A DNA stretch of 24,071 bases from JAFDVL01 sp043736395. GTDB lineage: Bacteria > Acidobacteriota > Blastocatellia > RBC074. The translations under genes were made by a program, and so were the position numbers. The notes beneath the pieces are model-generated. The model was not told the DNA's origin and ran no database searches. It was given only the letters and a program-made list of their open reading frames with translations. The stretch spans positions 1 to 24,071 of the forward strand of contig JAYTCQ010000207.1 in the NCBI GenBank assembly GCA_043736395.1, given 5' to 3'. Below, one piece after another: positions 1 through 8,702 of the stretch (the stretch's first letter is position 1; each line of letters begins with the position of its first letter).

Positions 1-60
1 TTCTCCTTTTGGTATTATACCGATTAGCGATCGCTAATCGGTATAATACCAAAAGGAGAA
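1..60. repeat. Perfect 60-bp palindrome (no loop)
   Basis: Bases 1-30 are the exact reverse complement of bases 31-60. The centre is ATTAGCGATCGCTAAT, and each arm also holds the near-palindromic 11-mer GGTATTATACC. It lies 16 nt beyond the stop codon of the minus-strand enolase-superfamily gene, so as RNA it would form a 30-bp stem and could end that transcript, although no T-run follows. Because it starts at base 1, its true left limit cannot be seen. It could be an extragenic palindromic element, a terminator, or an artefact at a contig edge. Confidence 0.9.
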
Positions 61-76
61 TGCGAAGAATCTCACA

Positions 77-1312
77 TTACCAATTCGTCAGCGAACCATC
101 TGGTCGTCGAAACGTTGTAATCGGCTGTTTGCGTTCAGTGAATTGTGCCGTAAGTTTTAATTTCGATGCGTCAAATTCTACGCCCAAGCCGGGACGATCA
201 TTCGGCCAAATCTTACCGTCTTTGAAATCAAAAACTTTGGGCAAATAATCAATGTTGTCAGGTTTATACAGACCCGCCATTTCCATCATTACGGGGCCTG
301 AAAATGCTGTGCAAACATGCGAGAGTGCAGCTTCGCCGATTGGCCCGGTGAAGTGCGGCGTCAAGCCAACATAATGCGTTTCGCTCATCGCCGCTAATTT
401 CGCGTATTCCGTAATGCCGCCACAATTCGGAATTGAGATGCGGTTGTAATCTATCAAATGTTGTTCGATCAATTCGTTGATGTCCCAGCGCGTACTGTGC
501 TGTTCACCGACGGCAATCGGTACTTTGACTTGCTTGCGCAATTCGCGGTAGACGGCATTATTTTCAGAGCGAATCAGGTCTTCGCAGAAATAGGGTTCAA
601 GCGGTTCAAGCAAAGTGCTAAGGCGCACAGCATCAGAGAAATCCAGCCGCGTATGATAATCAATCGCCCAGTCAGCATCAGGGCCGATGGCTTCGCGAAT
701 CGCCTGACAATGCTCAAAAGTTTTACGCACCATGCGCTGCGAAACAAAAGCAGCATTGTTGCCGGGATCAACGACGGACGTGCGAAACGCGCGAAATCCG
801 GCGGCAATAGCGGCCTGTGCATTTTCTTTCACTCCGCCCGGAACTCGTACTGCACCCGTTGAGTAACATTCGATGTGGTCACGCGCTTTGCCGCCAAGTA
901 ATTGCCAGACAGGAACGCCGAGCGCTTTGCCTTTGATGTCCCACAGCGCCATATCAATCGCGCCCATCGCGTGCAATTTTTCACGCCCTGCCGGATAAAA
1001 CCGTCCGCGAAACATGAGTTGCCAACAGGCATCAATGCGCGAAGGGTCTTCGCCGATCAACATTTCCGCACACTCGCGAATACCGTCCACATAGCCGCCT
1101 TCGCCAATGCCCATGAGGCCAGCATCGGTTTCGACAACAACAATGTGCATGCTTTGATTGACCATCGGACGCGAGAGCGGCGATTCATAAAAGCGCACCC
1201 GCGTGATTTTCATTTTTGGCAAAGGCGCGCATAACGCATCAAGCAATGCCGAGCCGAAAAATGTACCGGATAAGCTAAGCAACGAATTTTTGAGAAACTT
1301 GCGACGATTCAT
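77..1312 (-). CDS. Tat-targeted enolase-superfamily protein (mandelate racemase/muconate lactonizing-like)
   Basis: This 411-residue protein belongs to the enolase superfamily, whose members abstract a proton alpha to a carboxylate, usually as sugar-acid dehydratases, racemases or cycloisomerases. The N-terminus has a twin-arginine motif (RRKFLK, residues 3-8) followed by a hydrophobic stretch to about residue 27, suggesting Tat export of the folded enzyme. The capping domain follows, then the barrel with likely metal ligands D218 (in DYHTR), E244 (in YFCEDL) and E270 (in VGEQ). H220 and H320 (in TPHFTGPIG) sit where galactonate/mannonate dehydratase-type members have catalytic histidines. 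The start is supported by GAGGAG (minus strand, 1319-1324) 6 nt before the ATG. It is divergent from acnA. The substrate cannot be read from sequence; sugar-acid dehydratase is my best guess. Export is unusual for the superfamily. Confidence 0.88.
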   Translation of the reverse strand: MNRRKFLKNSLLSLSGTFFGSALLDALCAPLPKMKITRVRFYESPLSRPMVNQSMHIVVVETDAGLMGIGEGGYVDGIRECAEMLIGEDPSRIDACWQLMFRGRFYPAGREKLHAMGAIDMALWDIKGKALGVPVWQLLGGKARDHIECYSTGAVRVPGGVKENAQAAIAAGFRAFRTSVVDPGNNAAFVSQRMVRKTFEHCQAIREAIGPDADWAIDYHTRLDFSDAVRLSTLLEPLEPYFCEDLIRSENNAVYRELRKQVKVPIAVGEQHSTRWDINELIEQHLIDYNRISIPNCGGITEYAKLAAMSETHYVGLTPHFTGPIGEAALSHVCTAFSGPVMMEMAGLYKPDNIDYLPKVFDFKDGKIWPNDRPGLGVEFDASKLKLTAQFTERKQPITTFRRPDGSLTNW

Positions 1313-1318
1313 AAAATT

Positions 1319-1324
1319 CTCCTC
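1319..1324 (-). promoter_or_regulatory. Ribosome binding site of the enolase-superfamily gene
   Basis: GAGGAG on the minus strand with 6 nt to the ATG at 1312. It fixes the start so that the twin-arginine signal is included. Confidence 0.7.
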
Positions 1325-1478
1325 GAATAGTTACGACAGCTTTCAAGTGAATGAAGAAAGCTGTACATCGTTCTGCCTGACAAAAGCAGTCGAACCATAA
1401 ATTTGTGAATGGAATTACGGATATTGATGTAGCGCATTTTTCTTAACTTCACAAGCGTAGCAGTAACAACATCAATGC

Positions 1479-1507
1479 TTGACGACTTCTTGTCACGCTT
1501 ATACACT
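1479..1507 (+). promoter_or_regulatory. Candidate sigma70 promoter for acnA
   Basis: TTGACG (1479-1484), a 17-nt spacer, and TACACT (1502-1507) lie in the 242-bp gap between the divergent genes. The -35 box matches the consensus at 5 of 6 positions and the -10 at 4 of 6. The predicted leader is about 40 nt. Nothing else in the gap stands out. Confidence 0.4.
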
Positions 1508-1554
1508 CGCGAACTTGTTATTTTTGGATGTTTCAATTTTCTTTATGAGGTTCT

Positions 1555-4269
1555 ATGTCGCACAATTTATTTAATGCGCTTCAATCATTCACCGATGGAG
1601 CAGGTCAATCCGCTAATTTTTATTCGCTTCCGCAACTCGAAAAAGAAGGCATTGCGGCCATTTCAAAATTGCCCGTCAGCATTCGCATCGTACTGGAATC
1701 AGTGTTGCGCAATTATGACGGTCTTAAAATTAGTGAAGGCGATGTGCGTGTGCTGGCGAATTGGAAGCCCAACGAAAGACGTACGGCTGAAATTCCGTTC
1801 GTTGTCGCTCGCGTGGTTTTGCAGGATTTTACGGGTGTGCCGTTACTCGTGGATTTGGCTGCGATGCGCTCTACAGTTGCCGGACTTGGCAAAAATTCCA
1901 AAGTCATCGAACCGCTGGTGCCGGTTGATTTGGTCGTAGATCACTCCGTCCAGGTGGATTTTTTCGGCACAGAAGACGCGCTGAAGAAAAATATGGAAAT
2001 CGAATTTCAGCGTAACCGCCAGCGCTATGAATTTTTGAAATGGGGTATGCAGGCGTTCGATACTTTCAAAGTTGTCCCGCCCGGCATTGGCATTGTGCAT
2101 CAGGTGAATCTCGAATATTTGGCAAAAGGCGTACTCAGCAAAGACGGAGTTTATTATCCCGATACTCTGGTGGGAACCGATTCGCATACGACGATGATCA
2201 ATGGTCTAGGCATTGTCGGTTGGGGCGTTGGCGGCATTGAAGCAGAAGCCGGAATGCTGGGTCAGCCCGTATATTTCTTAACGCCGGATGTTGTTGGTCT
2301 TCACTTACACGGCAAGCTGAATGAAGGCGTTACGGCAACGGATTTGGTTTTGACCTGTACTGAAATGTTGCGCAAAGCCAAAGTCGTTGGAAAATTCGTC
2401 GAATATTTTGGTGAAGGCGCGGCTTCATTGTCGCTGGTGGATCGCGCGACGATTGCGAACATGGCGCCTGAATACGGGGCGACGATGGGCTTCTTCCCGA
2501 TTGACGAGGAAACCTGCAATTACTTAACAGCCACAGGTCGCAGCGAAGAACAGGTGGATTCGTTTAGAAATTATTTTCAGGCACAGGGTTTATTTGGAAT
2601 GCCAAAAGCTGGCGACATCGAATACAGCCAAACGCTTGAATTAAATTTGGCTGATGTTGTTCCCAGCGTCGCAGGCCCGAAGCGTCCGCAAGATCGCATT
2701 GAATTGAATAGCATGAAATCCACGTTCACGGATTTATTCAGCAAACCTTTCAGTGAAAGTGGTTTCAATAAACCCGCTGAAGAACTGAATACAAAATTTG
2801 CGGCGACCGTCAGCGATGATGCCGCGACCGCGCAGGCAGTCGAAATCGGACACGGCGAAGTTTTAATAGCGGCAATCACTTCATGCACGAATACGTCAAA
2901 TCCCAGTGTAATGTTAGCAGCAGGTTTAGTCGCGAAAAAAGCCGTCGAAAAAGGCCTGAAGCCAAAGCCATCCGTCAAAACTTCACTCGGCCCAGGTTCG
3001 CGTGTCGTGACGGAATATCTCAATAAAACCGGTATGCAAAGCTATCTTGATCAAATCGGATTTAATACGGTTGGTTATGGATGTACGACGTGTATTGGTA
3101 ACTCCGGCCCGCTTGATTCTGGCATTGAAGAAGAGATTATTGAAAATGACATCGTCGCGGCTTCGGTGCTTTCAGGGAATCGTAATTTTGAAGCCCGCGT
3201 GCATCAATCCATCAAAGCGAATTTTCTAATGTCGCCGCCGCTGGTGGTCGCCTTCGCGCTGGCCGGACGCGTCAATATTGATATGAGCCAGGAGCCGATT
3301 GGCACAGGTAGTGACGGGACGGATGTTTATTTGAAAGACCTCTGGCCCACGATGGACGAAATCAAAGACATCATGAGCGCGGCGATGGATGCCGAAACGT
3401 ATCGTCGTTTATACAGCGATTTTACTTCGGGAAATCCACTATGGAATGAAATCCCCAGCACGACGGGAGATGTCTATAAATGGGACGAAAATTCGACCTA
3501 CATTCAACAGCCGCCGTTCTTTGAAAACTTCGGCATGGATGCCGGAACTGCCTCAAATATTGAAGGCGCGCGCGCGCTGGCAATTTTTGGCGATTCTGTC
3601 ACCACCGATCATATTTCTCCTGCGGGTTCGATCAAAGCGAGTTCACCCGCGGGCGTGTATTTACAGGCGAACGGCGTCGCTCCGGTGGATTTCAATTCAT
3701 ACGGTTCACGACGCGGCAATGATCGCATTATGACACGTGGTACGTTTGCAAATGTTCGCATCAAAAATCTAATGGTTCCCGGCGTTGAAGGCGGCGTGAC
3801 TAAACTGCAACCGGGCGGTGAACAGCTGAGCATTTACGATGCGGCGATGAAATATAAGGAAGAAAAAACTCCGCTGATTGTGTTGGCAGGGCAGGAATAC
3901 GGCACCGGAAGTTCACGCGACTGGGCGGCGAAAGGTACGTCGTTATTGGGCGTCAACGCAGTCATCGCGCAAAGCTTCGAAAGAATTCATCGTTCGAATT
4001 TAGTCGGAATGGGCGTGCTGCCGTGCCAATTTAAAGAAGGCACGAATGCGCAAACATTAGGCTTGGATGGAACCGAAAGCTTTGATTTGACAGGCGTCGC
4101 CGAAGGCATCAAACCGATGATGGATGTCACGCTGGTGATTCATCGCGCGAATGGTGACAAGCAGGAAGTGCCTGTCACACTGCGCATTGATACGCCGATT
4201 GAAGTTGAATATTTCTTGCACGGAGGCATTTTGCCGTACGTGCTGCGGCAGTTAATTGCGAAAGCGTAA
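1555..4269 (+). CDS. acnA: Aconitate hydratase A (aconitase)
   Basis: Cytoplasmic [4Fe-4S] enzyme that interconverts citrate and isocitrate via cis-aconitate in the TCA and glyoxylate cycles. The 904 residues are close to the usual AcnA/IRP1-type length (about 890-900). The three cluster cysteines are C444 (in TSCTNTSNP) and C510/C513 (in GYGCTTCIGNSGP). The C-terminal swivel domain has GDSVTTDHISPAGSIK and the substrate-binding GQEYGTGSSRDWAAKG near residue 780. All family motifs are intact. The ATG at 1555 has GAGG at 1547-1550, a short 4-nt spacing, and the N-terminus aligns with AcnA proteins. pgm follows after 110 bp containing a hairpin, so the two may or may not share a transcript. AcnA-type proteins can moonlight as mRNA-binding regulators when the cluster is lost; nothing here tests that. 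Confidence 0.98.
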   Translation: MSHNLFNALQSFTDGAGQSANFYSLPQLEKEGIAAISKLPVSIRIVLESVLRNYDGLKISEGDVRVLANWKPNERRTAEIPFVVARVVLQDFTGVPLLVDLAAMRSTVAGLGKNSKVIEPLVPVDLVVDHSVQVDFFGTEDALKKNMEIEFQRNRQRYEFLKWGMQAFDTFKVVPPGIGIVHQVNLEYLAKGVLSKDGVYYPDTLVGTDSHTTMINGLGIVGWGVGGIEAEAGMLGQPVYFLTPDVVGLHLHGKLNEGVTATDLVLTCTEMLRKAKVVGKFVEYFGEGAASLSLVDRATIANMAPEYGATMGFFPIDEETCNYLTATGRSEEQVDSFRNYFQAQGLFGMPKAGDIEYSQTLELNLADVVPSVAGPKRPQDRIELNSMKSTFTDLFSKPFSESGFNKPAEELNTKFAATVSDDAATAQAVEIGHGEVLIAAITSCTNTSNPSVMLAAGLVAKKAVEKGLKPKPSVKTSLGPGSRVVTEYLNKTGMQSYLDQIGFNTVGYGCTTCIGNSGPLDSGIEEEIIENDIVAASVLSGNRNFEARVHQSIKANFLMSPPLVVAFALAGRVNIDMSQEPIGTGSDGTDVYLKDLWPTMDEIKDIMSAAMDAETYRRLYSDFTSGNPLWNEIPSTTGDVYKWDENSTYIQQPPFFENFGMDAGTASNIEGARALAIFGDSVTTDHISPAGSIKASSPAGVYLQANGVAPVDFNSYGSRRGNDRIMTRGTFANVRIKNLMVPGVEGGVTKLQPGGEQLSIYDAAMKYKEEKTPLIVLAGQEYGTGSSRDWAAKGTSLLGVNAVIAQSFERIHRSNLVGMGVLPCQFKEGTNAQTLGLDGTESFDLTGVAEGIKPMMDVTLVIHRANGDKQEVPVTLRIDTPIEVEYFLHGGILPYVLRQLIAKA

Positions 4270-4290
4270 ATTTGAAAAAGTAGGAATTAT

Positions 4291-4341
4291 GAACGCGGAA
4301 CGATGAGTTGGCTTGTAGAGGAAATTCATAGTTCCGCGTTC
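4291..4341. repeat. Inverted repeat (hairpin) between acnA and pgm
   Basis: The left arm 4291-4306 (GAACGCGGAACGATGA) pairs with the right arm 4326-4341 (TCATAGTTCCGCGTTC): 16 positions, one mismatch, 19-nt loop. It lies 21 nt after the acnA stop, before the pgm ribosome site. No clear T-run follows, so it may act as an mRNA-stabilising or attenuating hairpin, or be a copy of an extragenic palindromic repeat family, rather than a classical terminator. Confidence 0.7.
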
Positions 4342-4379
4342 TGCCTTCATCACTCAAAAAACTGAGGGAGAAATACGCA

Positions 4380-6023
4380 ATGAAAATTCACCCACTAGCC
4401 GGACAGCCTGCACCAGCCGAAACACTAATTAATGTTGCTGAACTCGAACGTGCTTATTATGAAATTCAGCCTGATTTGAATAATCCTGCGCAACAGGTCA
4501 GTTTTGGGACGAGTGGACATCGCGGATCATCGCTCGACGGCGCTTTTAATGAAGGGCACATTCTCGCCATTACGCAGGCAATTTGTGAATACCGTTTAGA
4601 GCAGGGAATTGATGGGCCTGTCTTTATGGGCAAAGATTCGCACGCGTTGTCGGCTCCAGCGCAGCGGAATGCGCTCGAAGTTCTCGCGGCGAATGGCGTT
4701 GAAGTCGTCATTCAAAAAAATGATGGCGTGACGCCGACTCCGGTGATTTCTCACGCGATTTTGCATCATAATCGTCAGCACTCAGACCAATTTTCTGATG
4801 GGATTGTCATCACTCCTTCGCACAATCCGCCGCGTGATGGCGGCTTTAAATATAATCCTCCGAATGGCGGCCCGGCGGATACGGATGTCACGGGATGGAT
4901 TCAGGATCGTGCGAATGAATTGATGCGCGACGGAAATCGTGGTGTGCAGCGAATTTCTTACGAAGCTGCCTTGCAAGCGGCAACGACACGCGCAGAAGAT
5001 TTCATCGCGCCTTACGTCGAAGACCTCTCGGCTGTGATTGATTTTGATGTCATCAAAGCAGCAGGATTGAAAATCGGCGTTGATCCGTTGGGCGGCGCAG
5101 CGGTTCATTACTGGCAACCGATTGCCGATCGCTACGGCTTAAATATTACAGTTGTGAATCCGTGCCTTGATCCGCAATTTGGTTTTATGACGTTGGATCA
5201 CGACGGTAAAATTCGAATGGATTGTTCTTCACCGTACGCCATGGCGGGGCTGGTGAAGCTCAAAGATGATTTCGATATTGCGTGGGGAAATGATCCAGAT
5301 TCTGATCGTCACGGCATTGTCACGCCTTCGATTGGGCTGATGAATCCGAATCATTTTTTAGCCGTCGCGATTCGGTATTTGTTGACGCATCGCCCCGATT
5401 GGTCAGTTGAATCGGCAGTCGGGAAAACGTTGGTGAGCAGCAATTTAATTGATCGTGTTGTCGCCAGCTTAGGTCGAAAACTCGTCGAAGTTCCGGTTGG
5501 TTTCAAGTGGTTTGTAGATGGATTAATTAACGGTTCGATGTGCTTTGGCGGAGAAGAAAGCGCCGGCGCAAGCTTCTTACGAAAAGATGGAAGCGTCTGG
5601 ACGACGGATAAAGACGGAATTATTCTTGGACTGCTCGCGGCAGAAATTACGGCGCGTACCGGACGCGATCCGGGTGAACATTATCTGGAAATGACGCAGC
5701 AATTTGGAACGCCTTTTTATCAGCGGATTGATGCTCCGGCTTCGCCTGAACAGAAAGCCGCCTTCAAAAAACTCGCGCCTGAAAATGTCACTGCGACCGA
5801 GCTGGCTGATGAAACAATCACGGCAAAATTGACGAAGGCTCCAGGGAATCATGCGGCTATCGGGGGATTAAAAGTTGTGACTGAAAATGGATGGTTTGCG
5901 GCGCGTCCTTCGGGGACAGAAAATATTTATAAGCTCTACGCCGAAAGCTTCAAGGGTGAAGATCACTTAGCTGCGATCATTCAGCAGGCACAGGAAATCG
6001 TTAGCCGAACTTTGGCAAATTAA
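4380..6023 (+). CDS. pgm: Phosphoglucomutase (alpha-D-glucose phosphate-specific)
   Basis: Cytoplasmic mutase that interconverts glucose 1-phosphate and glucose 6-phosphate, linking glycolysis with glycogen and cell-envelope sugar synthesis. Its 547 residues match the E. coli Pgm type (546). The N-terminal FGTSGHRGSS (42-51) is present. The phosphoserine loop TPSHNPP places the catalytic serine at S147. The metal loop DPDSDR holds D305, D307 and D309. The sugar-specificity motif GGEESAGASFLR and the C-terminal phosphate-binding motif ARPSGTENIYKLY are intact. GGGAG at 4366-4370 precedes the ATG by 9 nt. The NurA-domain gene follows after 4 nt and is almost certainly co-transcribed. Confidence 0.97.
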   Translation: MKIHPLAGQPAPAETLINVAELERAYYEIQPDLNNPAQQVSFGTSGHRGSSLDGAFNEGHILAITQAICEYRLEQGIDGPVFMGKDSHALSAPAQRNALEVLAANGVEVVIQKNDGVTPTPVISHAILHHNRQHSDQFSDGIVITPSHNPPRDGGFKYNPPNGGPADTDVTGWIQDRANELMRDGNRGVQRISYEAALQAATTRAEDFIAPYVEDLSAVIDFDVIKAAGLKIGVDPLGGAAVHYWQPIADRYGLNITVVNPCLDPQFGFMTLDHDGKIRMDCSSPYAMAGLVKLKDDFDIAWGNDPDSDRHGIVTPSIGLMNPNHFLAVAIRYLLTHRPDWSVESAVGKTLVSSNLIDRVVASLGRKLVEVPVGFKWFVDGLINGSMCFGGEESAGASFLRKDGSVWTTDKDGIILGLLAAEITARTGRDPGEHYLEMTQQFGTPFYQRIDAPASPEQKAAFKKLAPENVTATELADETITAKLTKAPGNHAAIGGLKVVTENGWFAARPSGTENIYKLYAESFKGEDHLAAIIQQAQEIVSRTLAN

Positions 6024-6027
6024 TTTT

Positions 6028-7233
6028 ATGATTGTCCGTGAAAAAATTTATGCGCAGCTTCAGGCTAAACGGGAAATCTTTCGTAATTTCAATCTGAGCG
6101 CCCAAAATGAATTTGAAGAGTATGCGAAAGCACTTCAGGATTTTGTTCAATTAACCAGTGAGCAAATTCTTGAAAAAGTGGTGGATAATAATACTCCGGG
6201 AGCGCTTCCGACCAGTGAATTTGATTCGGCGCAAGGACTTTCGTTGCGCTTTCCACCAGCTTTTAATAATCACGAACACGCTCGTCATTGGGCGCACAAA
6301 GCATTGATCAATCACTGTATTTTTGCGGCTGATGGCAGCCAGATTTTGCCTGTGAATGACTTCAGCATTCCGGTTGCTGCGATTCAAGTTGCCTGGTTTT
6401 TAAATTGCCATACATCTGAAGGCGATTATGAAAAATCTGCGACGTTTGAAGTGCTGGCGCCGGAAGAATTGAAAATTGAATACAACGGAGATCGTAATAT
6501 TTCAGAACAGGCCGTGAACCTGAAACGGTTTGAATTGGAAATCGCGACGCTTTGCGGATTGATTGAGCGAATTTCCAACGATCCGAAGCAAATGGAAAAA
6601 CTTCCATTGGCATTGTTTGATAGCTCACTTGTAATTTCTTTTGCCGATCGGTTGCAGGGAGAACAGCGCGATAATTATGTAGCTTTGGTGTTGCGCCTTT
6701 TGCGGTGTTCAGAAGCTGCGCGGATCCCTCTCATTGGCTATGTCGACACCAGCTATTCCAAAGATCTGACGCATTTGCTGGAAAATTGTTTTTCGTTGCC
6801 GGAATCCAGCAAAATCCACGATGCGCAGTTGGTCAATCATTTGCTGCAATGGGGCGACCGGACTCCGTTATTTGTTTGCGCGCGAGGGAGCGCCGATAAA
6901 AAACAAGAGGGAGTTCTGGAATCATTTGAGGAATACAAACGCGGCCTGGGATTTACTTATTTAAAAACACATTCGGAGGCTCCACCAGCACGGCTGGAAG
7001 TTCCATTATGGATTCAAGAGCAGGGTTTGCTTGATGAAGTGATAGATTTGATTCGCGCCGAAGTTGTCGTCGGAAACGGGTATCCATACGTCCTGGAATC
7101 GGCAGACGCGGCGGCGGTCATCACGGCTCGTGACCGCAGCGCTTTTTATGCTATCTTTCAAAAATTTGCCGAAGATGAAGCCTTTGAATTAAAGATTTCT
7201 CAAAAGGTTGTGAGCAAAAACAGGCGCCGATAG
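6028..7233 (+). CDS. NurA-domain nuclease
   Basis: The 401-residue protein shows the NurA pattern. Its acidic motif is AADGSQI with D102, followed by an aspartate in LALFDSSLVISF (D198), GYVDTSYSKDL (D240), and the C-terminal GYPYVLESADAAAVIT that closes NurA domains. NurA proteins are manganese-dependent 5'-3' nucleases. In archaea and some bacteria they work with the HerA ATPase to resect double-strand breaks. No HerA lies in this window, so the partner must be elsewhere or absent. The ATG is 4 nt after the pgm stop with no Shine-Dalgarno, so translation probably depends on coupling to pgm. Pairing with a sugar-phosphate mutase gives no functional clue. The family call is good; activity is inferred. 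Confidence 0.82.
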   Translation: MIVREKIYAQLQAKREIFRNFNLSAQNEFEEYAKALQDFVQLTSEQILEKVVDNNTPGALPTSEFDSAQGLSLRFPPAFNNHEHARHWAHKALINHCIFAADGSQILPVNDFSIPVAAIQVAWFLNCHTSEGDYEKSATFEVLAPEELKIEYNGDRNISEQAVNLKRFELEIATLCGLIERISNDPKQMEKLPLALFDSSLVISFADRLQGEQRDNYVALVLRLLRCSEAARIPLIGYVDTSYSKDLTHLLENCFSLPESSKIHDAQLVNHLLQWGDRTPLFVCARGSADKKQEGVLESFEEYKRGLGFTYLKTHSEAPPARLEVPLWIQEQGLLDEVIDLIRAEVVVGNGYPYVLESADAAAVITARDRSAFYAIFQKFAEDEAFELKISQKVVSKNRRR

Positions 7234-7485
7234 GCAAATGGTTAAAGATTAAAGTTTTTTATCAAATCAGACGACTTAAATTATTGAATATTAAGCTATC
7301 TGCTTGACTTTATTTATAAGGTAATTCAGACTCGCAATTGTTAATAAATAGATGTCCCCTAACTTGTCTTAATCCTTTGTGTGCTAGTTCACTCACCTTA
7401 CATAGCCCTGTTAAGCATGCAAAAGAGAAGACCAATACGGCAATTTTCTATGCGCCCGAAATTGCTTTTTATTGTGGGAAAATAA
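7234..7485. other. 252-bp intergenic region before the HD-GYP gene
   Basis: AT-rich and without a convincing gene. TTGACT at 7304-7309 is a reasonable -35 box, but no good -10 lies 15-18 nt downstream. A 22-codon arginine/lysine-rich reading frame (7417-7485) ends with TAA directly against, and in frame with, the next ATG. I do not call it a gene because it has no ribosome site. A promoter for the next gene probably lies here but I cannot place it. Confidence 0.5.
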
Positions 7486-8694
7486 ATGTCGTTTGAAGTC
7501 ACCCCCTTAGAATTTCGCAGCGATGTGTCTGGAACTCCCTTGTTTTATTCAACCAGCGCGATGACTCAGTTACAGAAAATCAGTACCTTACGTGAATCTG
7601 ATGAATTTGGCGCGATCCTTACTCTTCAGACAACTGCGGCGGTAAAGTTTACTGCGTCAGAACCATTAGATATCCAACCTGCCAGCCTGAATTTTCTGAA
7701 TCAATTTAACCAGGCTCTGACAAAATGTACGAACGAAACTGAAGTTTCAACGGAACTTATCAGATTTTTCAGGGTGATGAATGTTACTGCGCAATGCGAA
7801 GTTCAGCTCTATGATCTGAAGCTGAAAAAACTTGCCGCTGCCTCAGCGCCGATTACTTTAAAAACAATTATTGAAGCCGTTTTTGCCACCGGCGAAGCAC
7901 GACGCGGAGTGATCCCGAATCAACTGCCGGAATTAAGTTATTTGGCGGTTCCGCTGGTCTCCGGTAGAAATATTTATGGCGTAATTCACGCCACTTCGAT
8001 CCAAAGATTTTCACGCAATGAATTAGATGTTTTGGTGGCGCTGGGTCAACAGGCAGGTGGCAGCTTGGAATCCTTACACCTTTACGCCGAGCAGGAGCGA
8101 ACCTGCGAAAATATGATTCAAGCGTTAGCCTTAACGATTGACGCGCGCGATGAAATCACTGCCGGACATTCAGGACGGGTCGCCAATTATTCAGCGGCCA
8201 TTGCCCGTTATATGGGTTTATCCGCCAGTGAGCAGCGGCTGATTTATTACGCCGGATTGCTCCACGATTACGGCAAAATCGGAGTCCGTGATGATGTCCT
8301 GTGCAAGCCAACGCAGCTGACCTCTGAAGAATACGAAGAGATCAAAAAACATCCGGCTTTTACGTTGAGTATTCTTTCCAAAATAAGATTTAGTGATGCT
8401 TTAACCGAGGTTCCGTATGTTGCCAGTTGTCATCATGAACGACCGGACGGAAAAGGTTATCCACTTGGTTTGAAAGGTGCAGAAATTCCGTTGGGATCAC
8501 TGATAATTTCTGTCGCGGATGTGTTTGATGCGCTCACCGTCAAGCGTCATTATCGTGACCCGATGCCCAATGATGAAGTCATCGCAGTGCTGGAAAGTGG
8601 ACGCGGAACACAATTTGACGGTCAGGTCATTGATGCCTTCAAGCGTTTTTATTCTGAAGAATACTTGGTACGATACCTTCGTCACCGAAAATAA
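7486..8694 (+). CDS. GAF and HD-GYP domain protein, predicted cyclic-di-GMP phosphodiesterase
   Basis: A 402-residue soluble signalling protein. Residues about 1-65 match nothing I know. About 70-200 form a GAF-like sensor domain (for example YLAVPLVSGRNIYGVIHA). About 205-400 form an HD-GYP domain with the metal-binding pair H260-D261 and K264 (in LLHDYGKIGVRD), H316/H317, and the full signature HHERPDGKGYP with G324-Y325-P326. HD-GYP enzymes hydrolyse cyclic di-GMP, which controls motility and biofilm states. All key residues are present, so it should be active. There is no membrane segment or receiver domain, so the signal probably binds the GAF domain in the cytoplasm. A weak GGGAA lies about 6 nt before the ATG. 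The DUF2203 gene follows after 8 nt. Confidence 0.92.
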   Translation: MSFEVTPLEFRSDVSGTPLFYSTSAMTQLQKISTLRESDEFGAILTLQTTAAVKFTASEPLDIQPASLNFLNQFNQALTKCTNETEVSTELIRFFRVMNVTAQCEVQLYDLKLKKLAAASAPITLKTIIEAVFATGEARRGVIPNQLPELSYLAVPLVSGRNIYGVIHATSIQRFSRNELDVLVALGQQAGGSLESLHLYAEQERTCENMIQALALTIDARDEITAGHSGRVANYSAAIARYMGLSASEQRLIYYAGLLHDYGKIGVRDDVLCKPTQLTSEEYEEIKKHPAFTLSILSKIRFSDALTEVPYVASCHHERPDGKGYPLGLKGAEIPLGSLIISVADVFDALTVKRHYRDPMPNDEVIAVLESGRGTQFDGQVIDAFKRFYSEEYLVRYLRHRK

Positions 8695-8702
8695 TTCTTC
8701 TT

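Noticed and set aside
9..248. Plus-strand reading frame starting inside the palindrome
   Set aside because: It runs antisense to the enolase-superfamily gene, has no ribosome site and matches no family; its first part is just the palindrome.
7304..7332. TTGACT as the -35 of an HD-GYP promoter
   Set aside because: No acceptable -10 box lies 15-18 nt downstream.
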